Assembly (NCBI GenBank): GCA_031271295.1
Contig: JAISVZ010000071.1
Span: forward strand, 1-44,094
Length of the DNA stretch: 44,094 nt
From: Clostridiales bacterium
GTDB lineage: Bacteria; Bacillota; Clostridia; Lachnospirales; WQUN01
Direction: 5' to 3'
Below, one piece after another: positions 17,643-25,954 of the stretch; within the stretch, counting starts at the first letter, position 1; the number at the start of each line of letters is the position of its first letter. A program made the position numbers and the translations under genes. The notes under the pieces are model-generated. The model saw only the letters and a list, made by a program, of their open reading frames with translations. It searched no databases and was not told the origin of the DNA.

Positions 17643-18626
17643 ATGAAAAAGATAATCATATTTGGTGCCGGCGAAACAGGATACGCTGCATATAAGCACT
17701 ATGGCAGTGAACATGTTATCTCGTTTGCCGACAATAACAAAACAGGCGAGTATTGCGGATTGCCTATAATCGGACTGCCAAAGCTTGTTGAAGTACAGGA
17801 CAAATACGATATTGTTATAGCAGCTCGTCTATATACGGAAGAAATCTCAATAAGACTTCGTGATGCTGGTGTACGAAGTTTTGTAGTTTTTAACGAAAAA
17901 ACCTCAAACAGAGCCGCAGATACCGAAAAACTTGCTTCTTACAAAGGCATACATAAGGGCAAGCGTTGCTTTATTATCGGAACTGGTCCGAGTCTTACGA
18001 TGGAGGATTTAGATACACTCCATTTGCATAACGAAATATGTTTTGGGACAAACAAAATATTTCTGGCATTTGAAAAAACAGTGTGGCGTCCCGATTACTA
18101 TTTTGTTTCTGATTGGGTTTTTGCATCGCAATACAAAGAGGAATTAAGCTTGCTAAAAATTGAAAATAAGTTCGTATCAGACTTAAGTCGCGATTTTTGG
18201 AATGGTTCAGGTAGTGAAAATTGTGTTTGTTTTAAGCTTCATCAAACGTTCTATGACTCTGAACTCCCGCCATTTTCCCTTGATGCTTCCGATAAGATAA
18301 ATCAAGGATTAACTGTCTCATATGAAGCGCTTCAGCTTGCAGTCTATATGGGATTTTCTGATATTTATTATTTAGGAGTGGACTTTGATTATTCAAAGGA
18401 CATGCTGAGTGGAGAAAATCATTTCGCAAAGAATTATTTTAAATCTGGCGAAGTTCATACCCCTTTTAGAGCTGAAAAGCAACTGCTCGCCTACCAAAAA
18501 GCCGAGATGGTTTCAAGAGAACAGGGTTTCCGTATATTTAACGCGACACGCGGAGGCAAACTCGAAGTGTTCGAACGCGTTGATTTTGACAAGCTTTTTC
18601 CGAAGAGAAAGGGGTCACACAATTGA
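17643..18626 (+). CDS. DUF115/MptE-like protein with N-terminal FGAG domain
   Basis: The start at ATG 17643 follows GTGAGG; an upstream GTG-type extension to 17598 lies in the preceding gene and lacks a ribosome site. The 327-residue product starts KIIIFGAGETGYAAY with SFADNNKTG (the recurring domain, about 1-90), then a DUF115 domain with RCFIIGTGPSL, CFGTNKIFLAF, YYFVSDWVF, and the terminal NATRGGKLEVF. DUF115 is shared by Maf flagellin glycosyltransferases and by enzymes of O-antigen and capsule loci. A role in transferring a CMP-activated keto-sugar is suggested by the adjacent cytidylyltransferase gene, which it overlaps by 4 bp. That role is an inference. Confidence 0.75.
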   Translation: MKKIIIFGAGETGYAAYKHYGSEHVISFADNNKTGEYCGLPIIGLPKLVEVQDKYDIVIAARLYTEEISIRLRDAGVRSFVVFNEKTSNRAADTEKLASYKGIHKGKRCFIIGTGPSLTMEDLDTLHLHNEICFGTNKIFLAFEKTVWRPDYYFVSDWVFASQYKEELSLLKIENKFVSDLSRDFWNGSGSENCVCFKLHQTFYDSELPPFSLDASDKINQGLTVSYEALQLAVYMGFSDIYYLGVDFDYSKDMLSGENHFAKNYFKSGEVHTPFRAEKQLLAYQKAEMVSREQGFRIFNATRGGKLEVFERVDFDKLFPKRKGSHN

Positions 18627-19915
18627 AAATAGTAGCTTTTTTACCCGCAAAGGGAACGAGCTCAAGAATCAAATCGAAAAACATGGCGCTTTTGGATTGC
18701 AAGCCACTTTTTTTACATACGCTTGAAAAGCTCTGTTCTTGCGATTTTATTGACGAGGTTTATTTAGATTCTGAATCTGACGAAGTTTTAAAATATGCTC
18801 CTTTCCTAAACTATATTCCGTTAAAGCGAGACCCTGCGCTTGCTGATAATAAAACTGACGGGCATCAAATGTTCTTCAATGAAGTGCGTCAGGTTGAGGC
18901 TGATATTTATATTCAAATACTTTGCACAAGTCCGTTTATTGAGGTTAGCACTATAAAAAAAGGCGTTGATGCGCTACTCAAAAATCCGCAGTACGACTCT
19001 GCGGTGCTTGTAAAAAAGGAGAAACAGTATTTATGGGACGGCATCCAACCTCTTTATAATAAGGAACACATACCAAACAGTGTTGATTTACCCGATACGA
19101 TAATTGAAACCATGGGGCTTTATATAGTCCGTAAGGACTGCGCACTGTCAAGAATGAAAAGATATGGCGACAAATGCTTTCTTCTTGAGGCATCGCCTTT
19201 AGAGGCTGTAGACATAAATACTCCGGAGGATTTTACGCTTGCTAATTATATAGCAGGAGGAATTCGCGCGTCTGAAAATGCGCGGTATAAGCAATTATCA
19301 ACATTTTTATCTACTCCAATTATCGCAGATATTCTTGATGGACTAAAGATAAACGGGATTATTACAGGGATTCAGCCAAATTTTCCTTGCAAAATTATGG
19401 GCAGAGCAAATACTCTGAAAATCAGAAAGATAAAAGACGGAAAAAACTATAAAGGGATTTATAACGCGCTTGCAACATACGAAAAAATTGGACAGGGCGA
19501 GATCATTATAGTTGAAAACGAAACTCCAAACCGAGCATATTTTGGAGAACTGAACGCCAATCTTGCAATACGCTCCGGAGCGATTGGCGCAATTATTGGC
19601 GGAGTTACGCGCGATGCGGATGAGGTTATAAAATTGGGATTGCCTGTGTTTTCAAGCGGATACTGTTGCGCCGATGTGCGCGGTGTTGCGGTTATGGATA
19701 ACCACAATATGCCGGTAAATATTAACGGAGTTAGAGTTGAGCCGTACGACCTTATCTTTGCTGACCGCAACGGGGTTGCTGTTATACCCAAAAAAAACGA
19801 AAAACAGGTTATTGAGTTGGCGCTTGAGACCGTTAAAAAAGAAAAATCAATACTTGATAGGGTTTTATTGAAAGAAAACGCTTTCTCAATATATGAATCG
19901 GAGGGAGAATTTTGA
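18623..19915 (+). CDS. CMP-sugar (NeuA/KdsB-like) cytidylyltransferase fused to an RraA-like aldolase domain
   Basis: This 430-residue fusion starts at TTG. Residues 1-210 are a cytidylyltransferase like those activating sialic acids and Kdo: FLPAKGTSSRIKSKNMALL, PLFLHTLEKL, LCTSPF, and a late DINTPEDF. Residues about 225-410 match the RraA family (class II pyruvate aldolases and oxaloacetate decarboxylases), with IGGVTRDADE near residue 325 and FADRNGVAVIP near 380. The aldolase domain could handle a 2-keto-3-deoxy acid, the same chemical class as the sugar the N-domain would activate. It overlaps the kdsA gene by 4 bp. The fusion looks intact in frame; the order of use of the two activities is unknown. 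Confidence 0.85.
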   Translation: MKIVAFLPAKGTSSRIKSKNMALLDCKPLFLHTLEKLCSCDFIDEVYLDSESDEVLKYAPFLNYIPLKRDPALADNKTDGHQMFFNEVRQVEADIYIQILCTSPFIEVSTIKKGVDALLKNPQYDSAVLVKKEKQYLWDGIQPLYNKEHIPNSVDLPDTIIETMGLYIVRKDCALSRMKRYGDKCFLLEASPLEAVDINTPEDFTLANYIAGGIRASENARYKQLSTFLSTPIIADILDGLKINGIITGIQPNFPCKIMGRANTLKIRKIKDGKNYKGIYNALATYEKIGQGEIIIVENETPNRAYFGELNANLAIRSGAIGAIIGGVTRDADEVIKLGLPVFSSGYCCADVRGVAVMDNHNMPVNINGVRVEPYDLIFADRNGVAVIPKKNEKQVIELALETVKKEKSILDRVLLKENAFSIYESEGEF

Positions 19916-20697
19916 TTAAAAAGTTATTTTTTATTGCAGGACCCTGTGTTATTGAAAGCGAAGAAATGGTTATGCGTACAGCTTCAATTATTGCTGAAAT
20001 TGCGCAGCAGCGTGGGCTGGATTTTTATTTTAAAGCTTCAATTGATAAAGCCAATAGAACTTCTATAGATTCATTCAGAGGCTTAGGTTTCGAAGAGGGT
20101 CTTCGTATATTAGATAAAGTAAAGACAGAATTAGGACTAAAAATTGCTACAGATATACATGAAGCTGCGCAAGCACACCTTGTTGCTCAAGTTGCGGATA
20201 TAATTCAAATTCCGGCCTTTTTGTGCAGACAAACAGACTTGGTTGTTGCCGCCGCAAAAACAGGTAAAATTCTTAACTTGAAAAAGGGGCAATTTTTAGC
20301 ACCTTGGGATATGAGAAACGTTGTAAAGAAAGCAGTGAATAGTGGCAATAGTAATATAATAATGTGCGAACGCGGTTCATTTTTTGGGTATAACAATCTT
20401 GTAGTTGATATGCTCTCTATTCCGGAAATGAAAAAAATCGGATTTCCCGTAATTATTGATGCGACACACTCTTTGCAAAAACCCGGAGGTAATGGTACAA
20501 GTTCGGGCGGCAGAATAGAATATGTTGAGAGTTTGAGTAAAGCGGCAATTGCGGCAGGTGCTGACGGCCTATTTATGGAAGTGCACCCTGACCCGTGTAA
20601 GGCATTAAGCGACGGCCCAAATATGGTAAAACTTGATGATTTGGGTTGCCTGCTTGATAAACTATTGCGTGTTTTTTATGCTGTAAATGAGGAATGA
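19912..20697 (+). CDS. kdsA: 3-deoxy-8-phosphooctulonate (Kdo-8-phosphate) synthase
   Basis: This 261-residue enzyme condenses phosphoenolpyruvate with arabinose-5-phosphate. Diagnostic segments are IAGPCVIES at the N-terminus, YFKASIDKANRTS, DIHE, PAFLCRQTDL, KGQFLAPWDM, CERGSFFGYNNLVVDM and DATHSLQKPGG. These separate KdsA from DAHP synthase and from sialic-acid synthases. Kdo is normally an outer-membrane sugar, so kdsA is unusual in a spore-forming Clostridia genome. The neighbouring kdsD-like gene supplies arabinose-5-phosphate. The start is TTG after GGAGGGAG. Confidence 0.93.
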   Translation: MIKKLFFIAGPCVIESEEMVMRTASIIAEIAQQRGLDFYFKASIDKANRTSIDSFRGLGFEEGLRILDKVKTELGLKIATDIHEAAQAHLVAQVADIIQIPAFLCRQTDLVVAAAKTGKILNLKKGQFLAPWDMRNVVKKAVNSGNSNIIMCERGSFFGYNNLVVDMLSIPEMKKIGFPVIIDATHSLQKPGGNGTSSGGRIEYVESLSKAAIAAGADGLFMEVHPDPCKALSDGPNMVKLDDLGCLLDKLLRVFYAVNEE

Positions 20698-20701
20698 ATA
20701 T

Positions 20702-21676
20702 ATGGAAAAAAATACTATAATTGAAACGGCAAAGGATGTAATTGAAGTGGAGCGGCAAAGTTTGGCGCTTGTAAGAGATTCAATCAGTGATGATTTTTTA
20801 GAAATACTCAACTTAATTTTGAATTGTTCGGGGCGTATAGTTTTTTCAGGTATGGGTAAATCGTGGCACATTGCACGTAAAATTGCCGCGACAATGTCAA
20901 GTCTTGGTACTCCATCAGTATGCATTCATCCTGCAGAGGCAATGCATGGAGATTTAGGTATGGTGACAGAAAATGATATAGTGGTTTTGATAAGCTACAG
21001 CGGCGAAACAGAGGAACTTATTAGGATAATTCCTAATTTGAAGTTCATTGGTGTAACAGTAGTGTCAATTACCGGAAACCAAGAGTCTACCATATCGAAA
21101 AATAGCATACACTCCATTATAATTCCCAAAATTGAAGAGGCGTGCTCTCTTAAATTAGCTCCTACCTCAAGCAGCACAGCAACATTGGTGATTGGTGACG
21201 CATTGGCTGTTACCGTTTCTAAGTTAAAGGGATTTAGCTCGAACCAGTTTGCAGTTCTGCATCCATCCGGATCGTTAGGCAAAAAGTTACTGATCAAAGT
21301 GTCGGATATTATGACGGATATTGAGAATTGCGCAAGCATATACGAAGATAACTCACTGATAGATGCAATTGTTCAAATTAGCAAATACAAACATGGATTG
21401 GTTGTAATAAAGAGCAAATCCGGGCGTGTAACGGGTGTTTTTTCAGACGGGGATTTGAGGCGATTGTTTGAGCAAAAAGCCGACGTTTATAGCATAGCTG
21501 TTTCTACAGTAATGAATGCTAAACCCTTATGCGTACGCGCGGATATTCTTGCTGTTGATGCTATGAACCTGCTGAAAGACATGCGTAAGTTTGCTGCTCC
21601 TGTAGTTGATTCGCATGCACAATTTTTAGGCATGATAACATTGCAGGATATTTTAAAAGCAGGTGTTTTTGTGTGA
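20702..21676 (+). CDS. kdsD: D-arabinose-5-phosphate isomerase (KdsD/KpsF type)
   Basis: The 324-residue protein contains a SIS domain (about 30-170) with FSGMGKSWHIARKIA, AMHGDLGMV, SYSGETEEL, and TSSSTATLVIGDALAV, followed by two CBS domains (about 200-320). This is the full architecture of KdsD, KpsF and GutQ, which convert ribulose-5-phosphate to arabinose-5-phosphate for Kdo synthesis. ATG 20702 is preferred over the in-frame ATG 20687 because GAGGA overlaps the latter and sits eight bases before the former. It is coupled to kdsA upstream and overlaps the HAD gene by 4 bp. Confidence 0.9.
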   Translation: MEKNTIIETAKDVIEVERQSLALVRDSISDDFLEILNLILNCSGRIVFSGMGKSWHIARKIAATMSSLGTPSVCIHPAEAMHGDLGMVTENDIVVLISYSGETEELIRIIPNLKFIGVTVVSITGNQESTISKNSIHSIIIPKIEEACSLKLAPTSSSTATLVIGDALAVTVSKLKGFSSNQFAVLHPSGSLGKKLLIKVSDIMTDIENCASIYEDNSLIDAIVQISKYKHGLVVIKSKSGRVTGVFSDGDLRRLFEQKADVYSIAVSTVMNAKPLCVRADILAVDAMNLLKDMRKFAAPVVDSHAQFLGMITLQDILKAGVFV

Positions 21677-23694
21677 TTGAGCGTAACAACACAAGTGATT
21701 TCTTTAAAAAGCTAAACGGTTTGCGTATAGCCTTATATGGTATTGGAAGAGCAACAGAGGTTTTTATTGAAAAAATCGGACCAGCAAATATATTTGGAAT
21801 CCTTGACGGGTATAAAACAGAAGGGACAATTTACGGGAAGAGGATAATTGCGCTTTCAGAATGTGTTATCTGTGGAGTTGAAGCAATTGTAATATGTGCC
21901 AGAAAAAACTCTACTGGTATTATATCATCTCGAATACTTTCTTTCTGCGTGGCAAAAGGAATTCTTCTGTTTGATGATAAAGGAAACGACTTGATGGCAG
22001 AATGCGGTACAGAGAGGATAGATAATGAGTATTTTACTGTAAATGAACATGATTTACTTCAGCAATTAAGGTTCCATGATGTTATAAGCTTTGATGTATT
22101 TGATACACTCATTTGCCGCAAAGTATTATATTCAACAGATATTTTTTTTGCGGTTGATGTAAGAGCAAAAGAATTGGGAGCTTTGCATTTTCTCGAAAAC
22201 AGGATAAAACTTGATGATGCCAGCCGCAGGCTAAGCGAAATATATCAAGAACTACAAGATAATGATATCATATCAAATGCCAGTTTGAAAACCTTGCTTG
22301 AATTTGAATACGAGTTTGATAAAAAAGCTATTATAAAACGGCAAAAGATGCAAAACATATACAACGCCGCTAAATTGATGAACAAGCAAATTTACATTGT
22401 AAGTGATACCTGGTACGAAAAAAAACAGATGGAAGAAATACTAAATGCCAACGGGTTCACGGGCTATACCGATGTAATCGTTTCTTGTGAATACGGCAAA
22501 GTAAAGACAAACGGCTTATTTGGACAACTGAAAGAAAAAACCGGGCATAAAACGTGTATACATATTGGTGATGATTATGAAGCTGATGAAATAGCTCCGC
22601 GTGAATTTGAAATTGATACGTTTATTGTTAAAAGCCCAAGAGATATGCTAACTATTTCGACGTATCGAAATATACTAAGGAACGACAATACATTTGCAAA
22701 CAGGGTTACCATAGGGTTATTCGCGAGCAGGGTATTTAATGACCCATTTTCTTTACACAAATCAGGCGGATTTGCAAGTGTTCACACTCCGTTTAGCATT
22801 GGATATTTGTTTGTTGCACCAATATTATCAGGGTTTGTTACCAGTCTGGCTAAGTATGCAAAAAACAGATGTAAGAGAATATTATTTTTTTCGCGTGATG
22901 GTTTTTTACCAATGAGGATGTATCAAATGATAGAATGTTTTCAAAAGGATTCCTTTCCTGGCGCCGTATATTTTTATACATCCCGTGTGGCATGTGTATC
23001 CGCAGTGATAAGAAGTAAAGAAGATTTTGATAGGTACAACGCAACTCCTTTTGAAGATGATGATATGAGGCTACTAACTAAAAGATTTGCGTTTAAACCG
23101 GATTTTCATTCAAGCGAATGTAATTTTGATTCTCTTATTCGAAATTCTAAACTCTTATGTGACAATTATCGGAAGTATGCGGCAAGTATTAATTTAACTG
23201 ATGCTTTAGTTGTAGATTTTATAGCTGGTGGCACTTGTCAAGCTCTTCTTTCTAAAGTTTTTGATGTTAACCTTAAGGGTTATTACTTTAAGCGTATTAA
23301 TGAAGATGAGCATTTATATCTTGATGTTGTTTCATATATGGAAGATATAGATTCATTTGCTGAGAAAATTTATCTTTTTATTGAGAATGTTATTAGTATA
23401 GACGAACCCTCTTTAAAGTGCTTTGACAGCGGTGGAAATCCTGTATTTTTTGAGGAAAAACGATCTAACAAACAGCTTTCTGAAATAAAAGCTGTGCAAG
23501 AAGGGATACTCTCATATTACTATGATTATTTGACTATGGTAAATATAAATGGCGTATCCAATCTTGATCTTTGCGACTCAATATTAAGCTTCATTCAAAA
23601 GGAATATACGAACATACAAAGTTTATCATTATTTTGTGACGAAATTTTTGATGAGTTTACAAATCGGCGTTTTATTCCGCTCAATCGTAACTAA
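21673..23694 (+). CDS. COG5610-type HAD hydrolase with N-terminal Rossmann-like domain
   Basis: The 673-residue protein starts at GTG. Residues about 15-105 are the recurring domain (IALYGIGRATEVF). The HAD core has all motifs: DVFDT near residue 140, VSDTW near 242, a Lys in GKVKTNG, and HIGDDYEADE near 296. The second half (about 350-640) begins GGFASVHTPFSIGYLF and contains LFFSRDGFLPM, typical of large HAD proteins in surface-polysaccharide loci. Because no kdsC is present, this HAD could dephosphorylate Kdo-8-phosphate, though that is only inferred from context. The C-terminal end may be affected by a frameshift (see 23651-23806). Confidence 0.8.
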   Translation: MIERNNTSDFFKKLNGLRIALYGIGRATEVFIEKIGPANIFGILDGYKTEGTIYGKRIIALSECVICGVEAIVICARKNSTGIISSRILSFCVAKGILLFDDKGNDLMAECGTERIDNEYFTVNEHDLLQQLRFHDVISFDVFDTLICRKVLYSTDIFFAVDVRAKELGALHFLENRIKLDDASRRLSEIYQELQDNDIISNASLKTLLEFEYEFDKKAIIKRQKMQNIYNAAKLMNKQIYIVSDTWYEKKQMEEILNANGFTGYTDVIVSCEYGKVKTNGLFGQLKEKTGHKTCIHIGDDYEADEIAPREFEIDTFIVKSPRDMLTISTYRNILRNDNTFANRVTIGLFASRVFNDPFSLHKSGGFASVHTPFSIGYLFVAPILSGFVTSLAKYAKNRCKRILFFSRDGFLPMRMYQMIECFQKDSFPGAVYFYTSRVACVSAVIRSKEDFDRYNATPFEDDDMRLLTKRFAFKPDFHSSECNFDSLIRNSKLLCDNYRKYAASINLTDALVVDFIAGGTCQALLSKVFDVNLKGYYFKRINEDEHLYLDVVSYMEDIDSFAEKIYLFIENVISIDEPSLKCFDSGGNPVFFEEKRSNKQLSEIKAVQEGILSYYYDYLTMVNINGVSNLDLCDSILSFIQKEYTNIQSLSLFCDEIFDEFTNRRFIPLNRN

Positions 23695-23806
23695 AGAAGA
23701 TAAAAACGACCGTTATGACGCGTTTGAGGAGTGTGTGTTTGATAATGTAACACAATTTGAACATAAAGTAATTTTGTCGCAGTTGGTAAAAAACGAAATA
23801 ATTTAA
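23651..23806 (+). CDS. Overlapping 51-residue frame: small ORF or frameshifted tail of the HAD protein
   Basis: In another frame an ATG at 23651 opens 51 codons that run 112 bases past the stop of the HAD gene, to TAA 23806. The product has a protein-like composition (RYDAFEECVFDN, ending LSQLVKNEII) and fills most of the otherwise empty gap before the next gene, 16 bases away. There is no clear Shine-Dalgarno at the ATG. The simplest reading is that the true HAD protein continues in this frame after a one-base change near 23640-23690. A coupled small protein is the alternative. Confidence 0.35.
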   Translation: MSLQIGVLFRSIVTKEDKNDRYDAFEECVFDNVTQFEHKVILSQLVKNEII

Positions 23807-23822
23807 AGGCGGGTTTTATTTA

Positions 23823-25838
23823 ATGTGTGAAGAGGATAAAAAACTTAAGTTTCAGGAAAAACCAAGAATATCCGATTTACAAAAAGAGACGAATTTTATT
23901 AAGTACACTGAACTTTTAGTGCCATTTTCAAAACAGTATGCAGTTTTTATAGCTGTTTGTGATACGCCTTGCGGCAATTGGTTCAGCGCAAGGCATTCCA
24001 AGCAACTTTTAAAATTGGGTTTAAAAGTTGACCTTTTTCGAAAATACAGATTTTCATTTGCGGCAGTGATATATCAAGGTAACGTATTGTTTGAAAGTAT
24101 TTCCACATCAACTTCAGAATCGGTAGAACATAGTTTTCCACTTGAAGATTTGGAATGCAATTTGAAAAGCGCAAGTTTTGATGTGAGTTCTGATTCTTTA
24201 AAAAACCGAAGTGAAGCTGAAATAAAAATAAACGGAAGGGATTATGCAGTTGGAGGCAGAGGGCTTAATTTTGTTGTTTTTGATCCAACCAATGAAATTT
24301 TGATAGATTCAGTTCGGTTTGATACCTATGAACCGACAATACAATGTTTTAGGAATTTTCAAATTCCTGATCTTATGAAATACAGAATTGAACATCCCGA
24401 CATTTCGATTATCTGCTTTGTTTTACCAGGGTTTCCTAAAGTTAATATAAGCGAAAACGAAAAGTTTATAGTTGAAAATGAAATAAATGTACTTAATCTA
24501 CATAAATTTCTTGATTCGGATATGTTTACTCTAAACTCTTGTTTTACAAAAGATGAAATCATCGAAGTAATTACCGCGCCAAAAGCATTTTATGACATTT
24601 ACGGTACTCGCAGGTTTGAAGATGTGTCCGGTTCTTGTTTAAACATTTCCAATGGATATCGTGTCACAAAAGGTCAGCCAAGAGAATATAAGCGGACAGT
24701 TTATTTAGTTGGTGGCTGTTCAGTTTTTGGGATTGGAGCGGCGGACGGCGGTACAATTGCTTCCGCGTTACAGAAATTGCTAAATGATTATGAACCTGAA
24801 CAAAAATTCATTGTGCAAAACTACGGATATAATTTAACCGGTGGAGCAGACAGACCCTCCGAGCAAGTGCGCGTGTTATACTCGCTCCCTGTGAAGCCGA
24901 ATGATATTGTTCTTTTTCAAGCATTTCGCGGAATAGATGCTTCGTATCATTCATTTAATTTTGGTTATTCCTTTCAACGCCCTCATGAGTATGGCGATAT
25001 TTTTTTTGACAAATCCCACTATGGCGAAAGCGGATATCGGGTCATTGCGCAAAAAATGTTTGACGGCTTGAAAGAGCAAAACTTCTTTGAACAAACCGCA
25101 CGCCTTGAAATTTCAGAATTTCCAGCTATTCCACCGGAGCCGGTAAATACAAGTAAATACAAAGGAATATCAGAAGAAGAGCTTGCGCAATTAGAGGAAT
25201 ATAAACGCTCCCTTCGCGAACTGTCCGTTTCGCAACGTGCCGCAAATATGAAAAACGGAGCGGTGGTTATGAACTGCAACCCCTTTACGCTTGGGCATCA
25301 ATATTTAGTAGAACAAGCGGCATCTCAAACAGACCACCTTTATGTTTTTGTCGTTCAAGAGGATAAATCGGAATTTCCGTTTAACGAAAGGCTTAAACTT
25401 GTAAAAGAAGGTACTGCGCACTTAAAAAACGTAACTGTTATTTCAAGCGGGCGCTTTATTATTTCAACGCTAACATTTGAAGAATATTTTAACAAATCCA
25501 AAATCCAAAGCAGGGAAATAGATACGTCCTTAGATATTACTTTATTCGCAAAAGAAATTGCGCCATGCTTAAACATCTGTAAGCGTTTTGCGGGGGAGGA
25601 GCCTTTTGACAATATTACCCGCCAATACAACGAAACTATGCGCCGCATATTGCCGCAATATGGGATTGATTTTGTAGAAATACCGAGGAAAACTACATTT
25701 GGGGATATGCCCATAAGCGCCTCTTACGTAAGGAAACTGCTCAAAGATCACAAGTTTGACGATATTGCGCTAATTGTGCCTAAAACAACATTGGAATACT
25801 TAGCAGCGAAATCTCTCAACAAATCCGCTACTACGTAA
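23823..25838 (+). CDS. ILEI/FAM3-like + SGNH-like + citrate-lyase-ligase-like three-domain fusion
   Basis: The 671-residue protein has three parts. Residues about 25-210 look like the ILEI/PANDER (FAM3) GG-type lectin fold: AVFIAVCDTPCGNW, RKYRFSFAAVIYQG, then EIKINGRDYAVGGRGLNF and SVRFDTYE. Residues about 285-415 are SGNH-like, with GGCSVFGIG near 296 and DKSHYGESGY near 395. Residues about 470-660 match the C-terminal domain of [citrate (pro-3S)-lyase] ligase, a nucleotidyltransferase: VVMNCNPFTLGHQYLVE, the late ISASYVRKLL, and FPFNERLKLV. CitC adenylates acetate and acetylates a carrier-bound thiol, so the domain may acylate the operon's carrier protein. It is the last gene of the train. 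The start has AAAGGCGGG upstream. Confidence 0.75.
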   Translation: MCEEDKKLKFQEKPRISDLQKETNFIKYTELLVPFSKQYAVFIAVCDTPCGNWFSARHSKQLLKLGLKVDLFRKYRFSFAAVIYQGNVLFESISTSTSESVEHSFPLEDLECNLKSASFDVSSDSLKNRSEAEIKINGRDYAVGGRGLNFVVFDPTNEILIDSVRFDTYEPTIQCFRNFQIPDLMKYRIEHPDISIICFVLPGFPKVNISENEKFIVENEINVLNLHKFLDSDMFTLNSCFTKDEIIEVITAPKAFYDIYGTRRFEDVSGSCLNISNGYRVTKGQPREYKRTVYLVGGCSVFGIGAADGGTIASALQKLLNDYEPEQKFIVQNYGYNLTGGADRPSEQVRVLYSLPVKPNDIVLFQAFRGIDASYHSFNFGYSFQRPHEYGDIFFDKSHYGESGYRVIAQKMFDGLKEQNFFEQTARLEISEFPAIPPEPVNTSKYKGISEEELAQLEEYKRSLRELSVSQRAANMKNGAVVMNCNPFTLGHQYLVEQAASQTDHLYVFVVQEDKSEFPFNERLKLVKEGTAHLKNVTVISSGRFIISTLTFEEYFNKSKIQSREIDTSLDITLFAKEIAPCLNICKRFAGEEPFDNITRQYNETMRRILPQYGIDFVEIPRKTTFGDMPISASYVRKLLKDHKFDDIALIVPKTTLEYLAAKSLNKSATT

Positions 25839-25924
25839 AATATTCATACATGCGTAGGTTCTCATGTATAAACACACCTTATAAAGCACATAATATAAAA
25901 AGAAGTACGAAACTCAAAAACTTT
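25839..25924 (+). other. Spacer with weak hairpin after the gene train
   Basis: An ATACATG/CATGTAT inverted repeat (25846-25852 and 25863-25869) with a ten-base loop follows the last gene of the train. It has no T-run, so it is a poor candidate terminator. No other feature is seen before the carD promoter. Confidence 0.3.
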
Positions 25925-25954
25925 TTAACAAAACTTTAATATTTATGTTATAAT
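25925..25954 (+). promoter_or_regulatory. Sigma-A-type promoter of the carD-like gene
   Basis: TTAACA at 25925-25930 and TATAAT at 25949-25954 are 18 bp apart, about 60 bp before the gene. This suggests that the carD-like gene is transcribed independently of the glycan cluster. Confidence 0.6.

Noticed and set aside
19912-20697. Sialic or legionaminic acid synthase (NeuB-like) or DAHP synthase
   Set aside because: KdsA-specific segments (KASIDKANRTS, CERGSFFGYNNL) are present and no SAF domain follows.
19912-21676. Evidence that the organism is a Gram-negative with LPS, based on kdsA and kdsD
   Set aside because: SpoIVB, a spore DNA-binding protein and Csp proteases indicate an endospore-forming Firmicute, and no LPS assembly gene is in the window.
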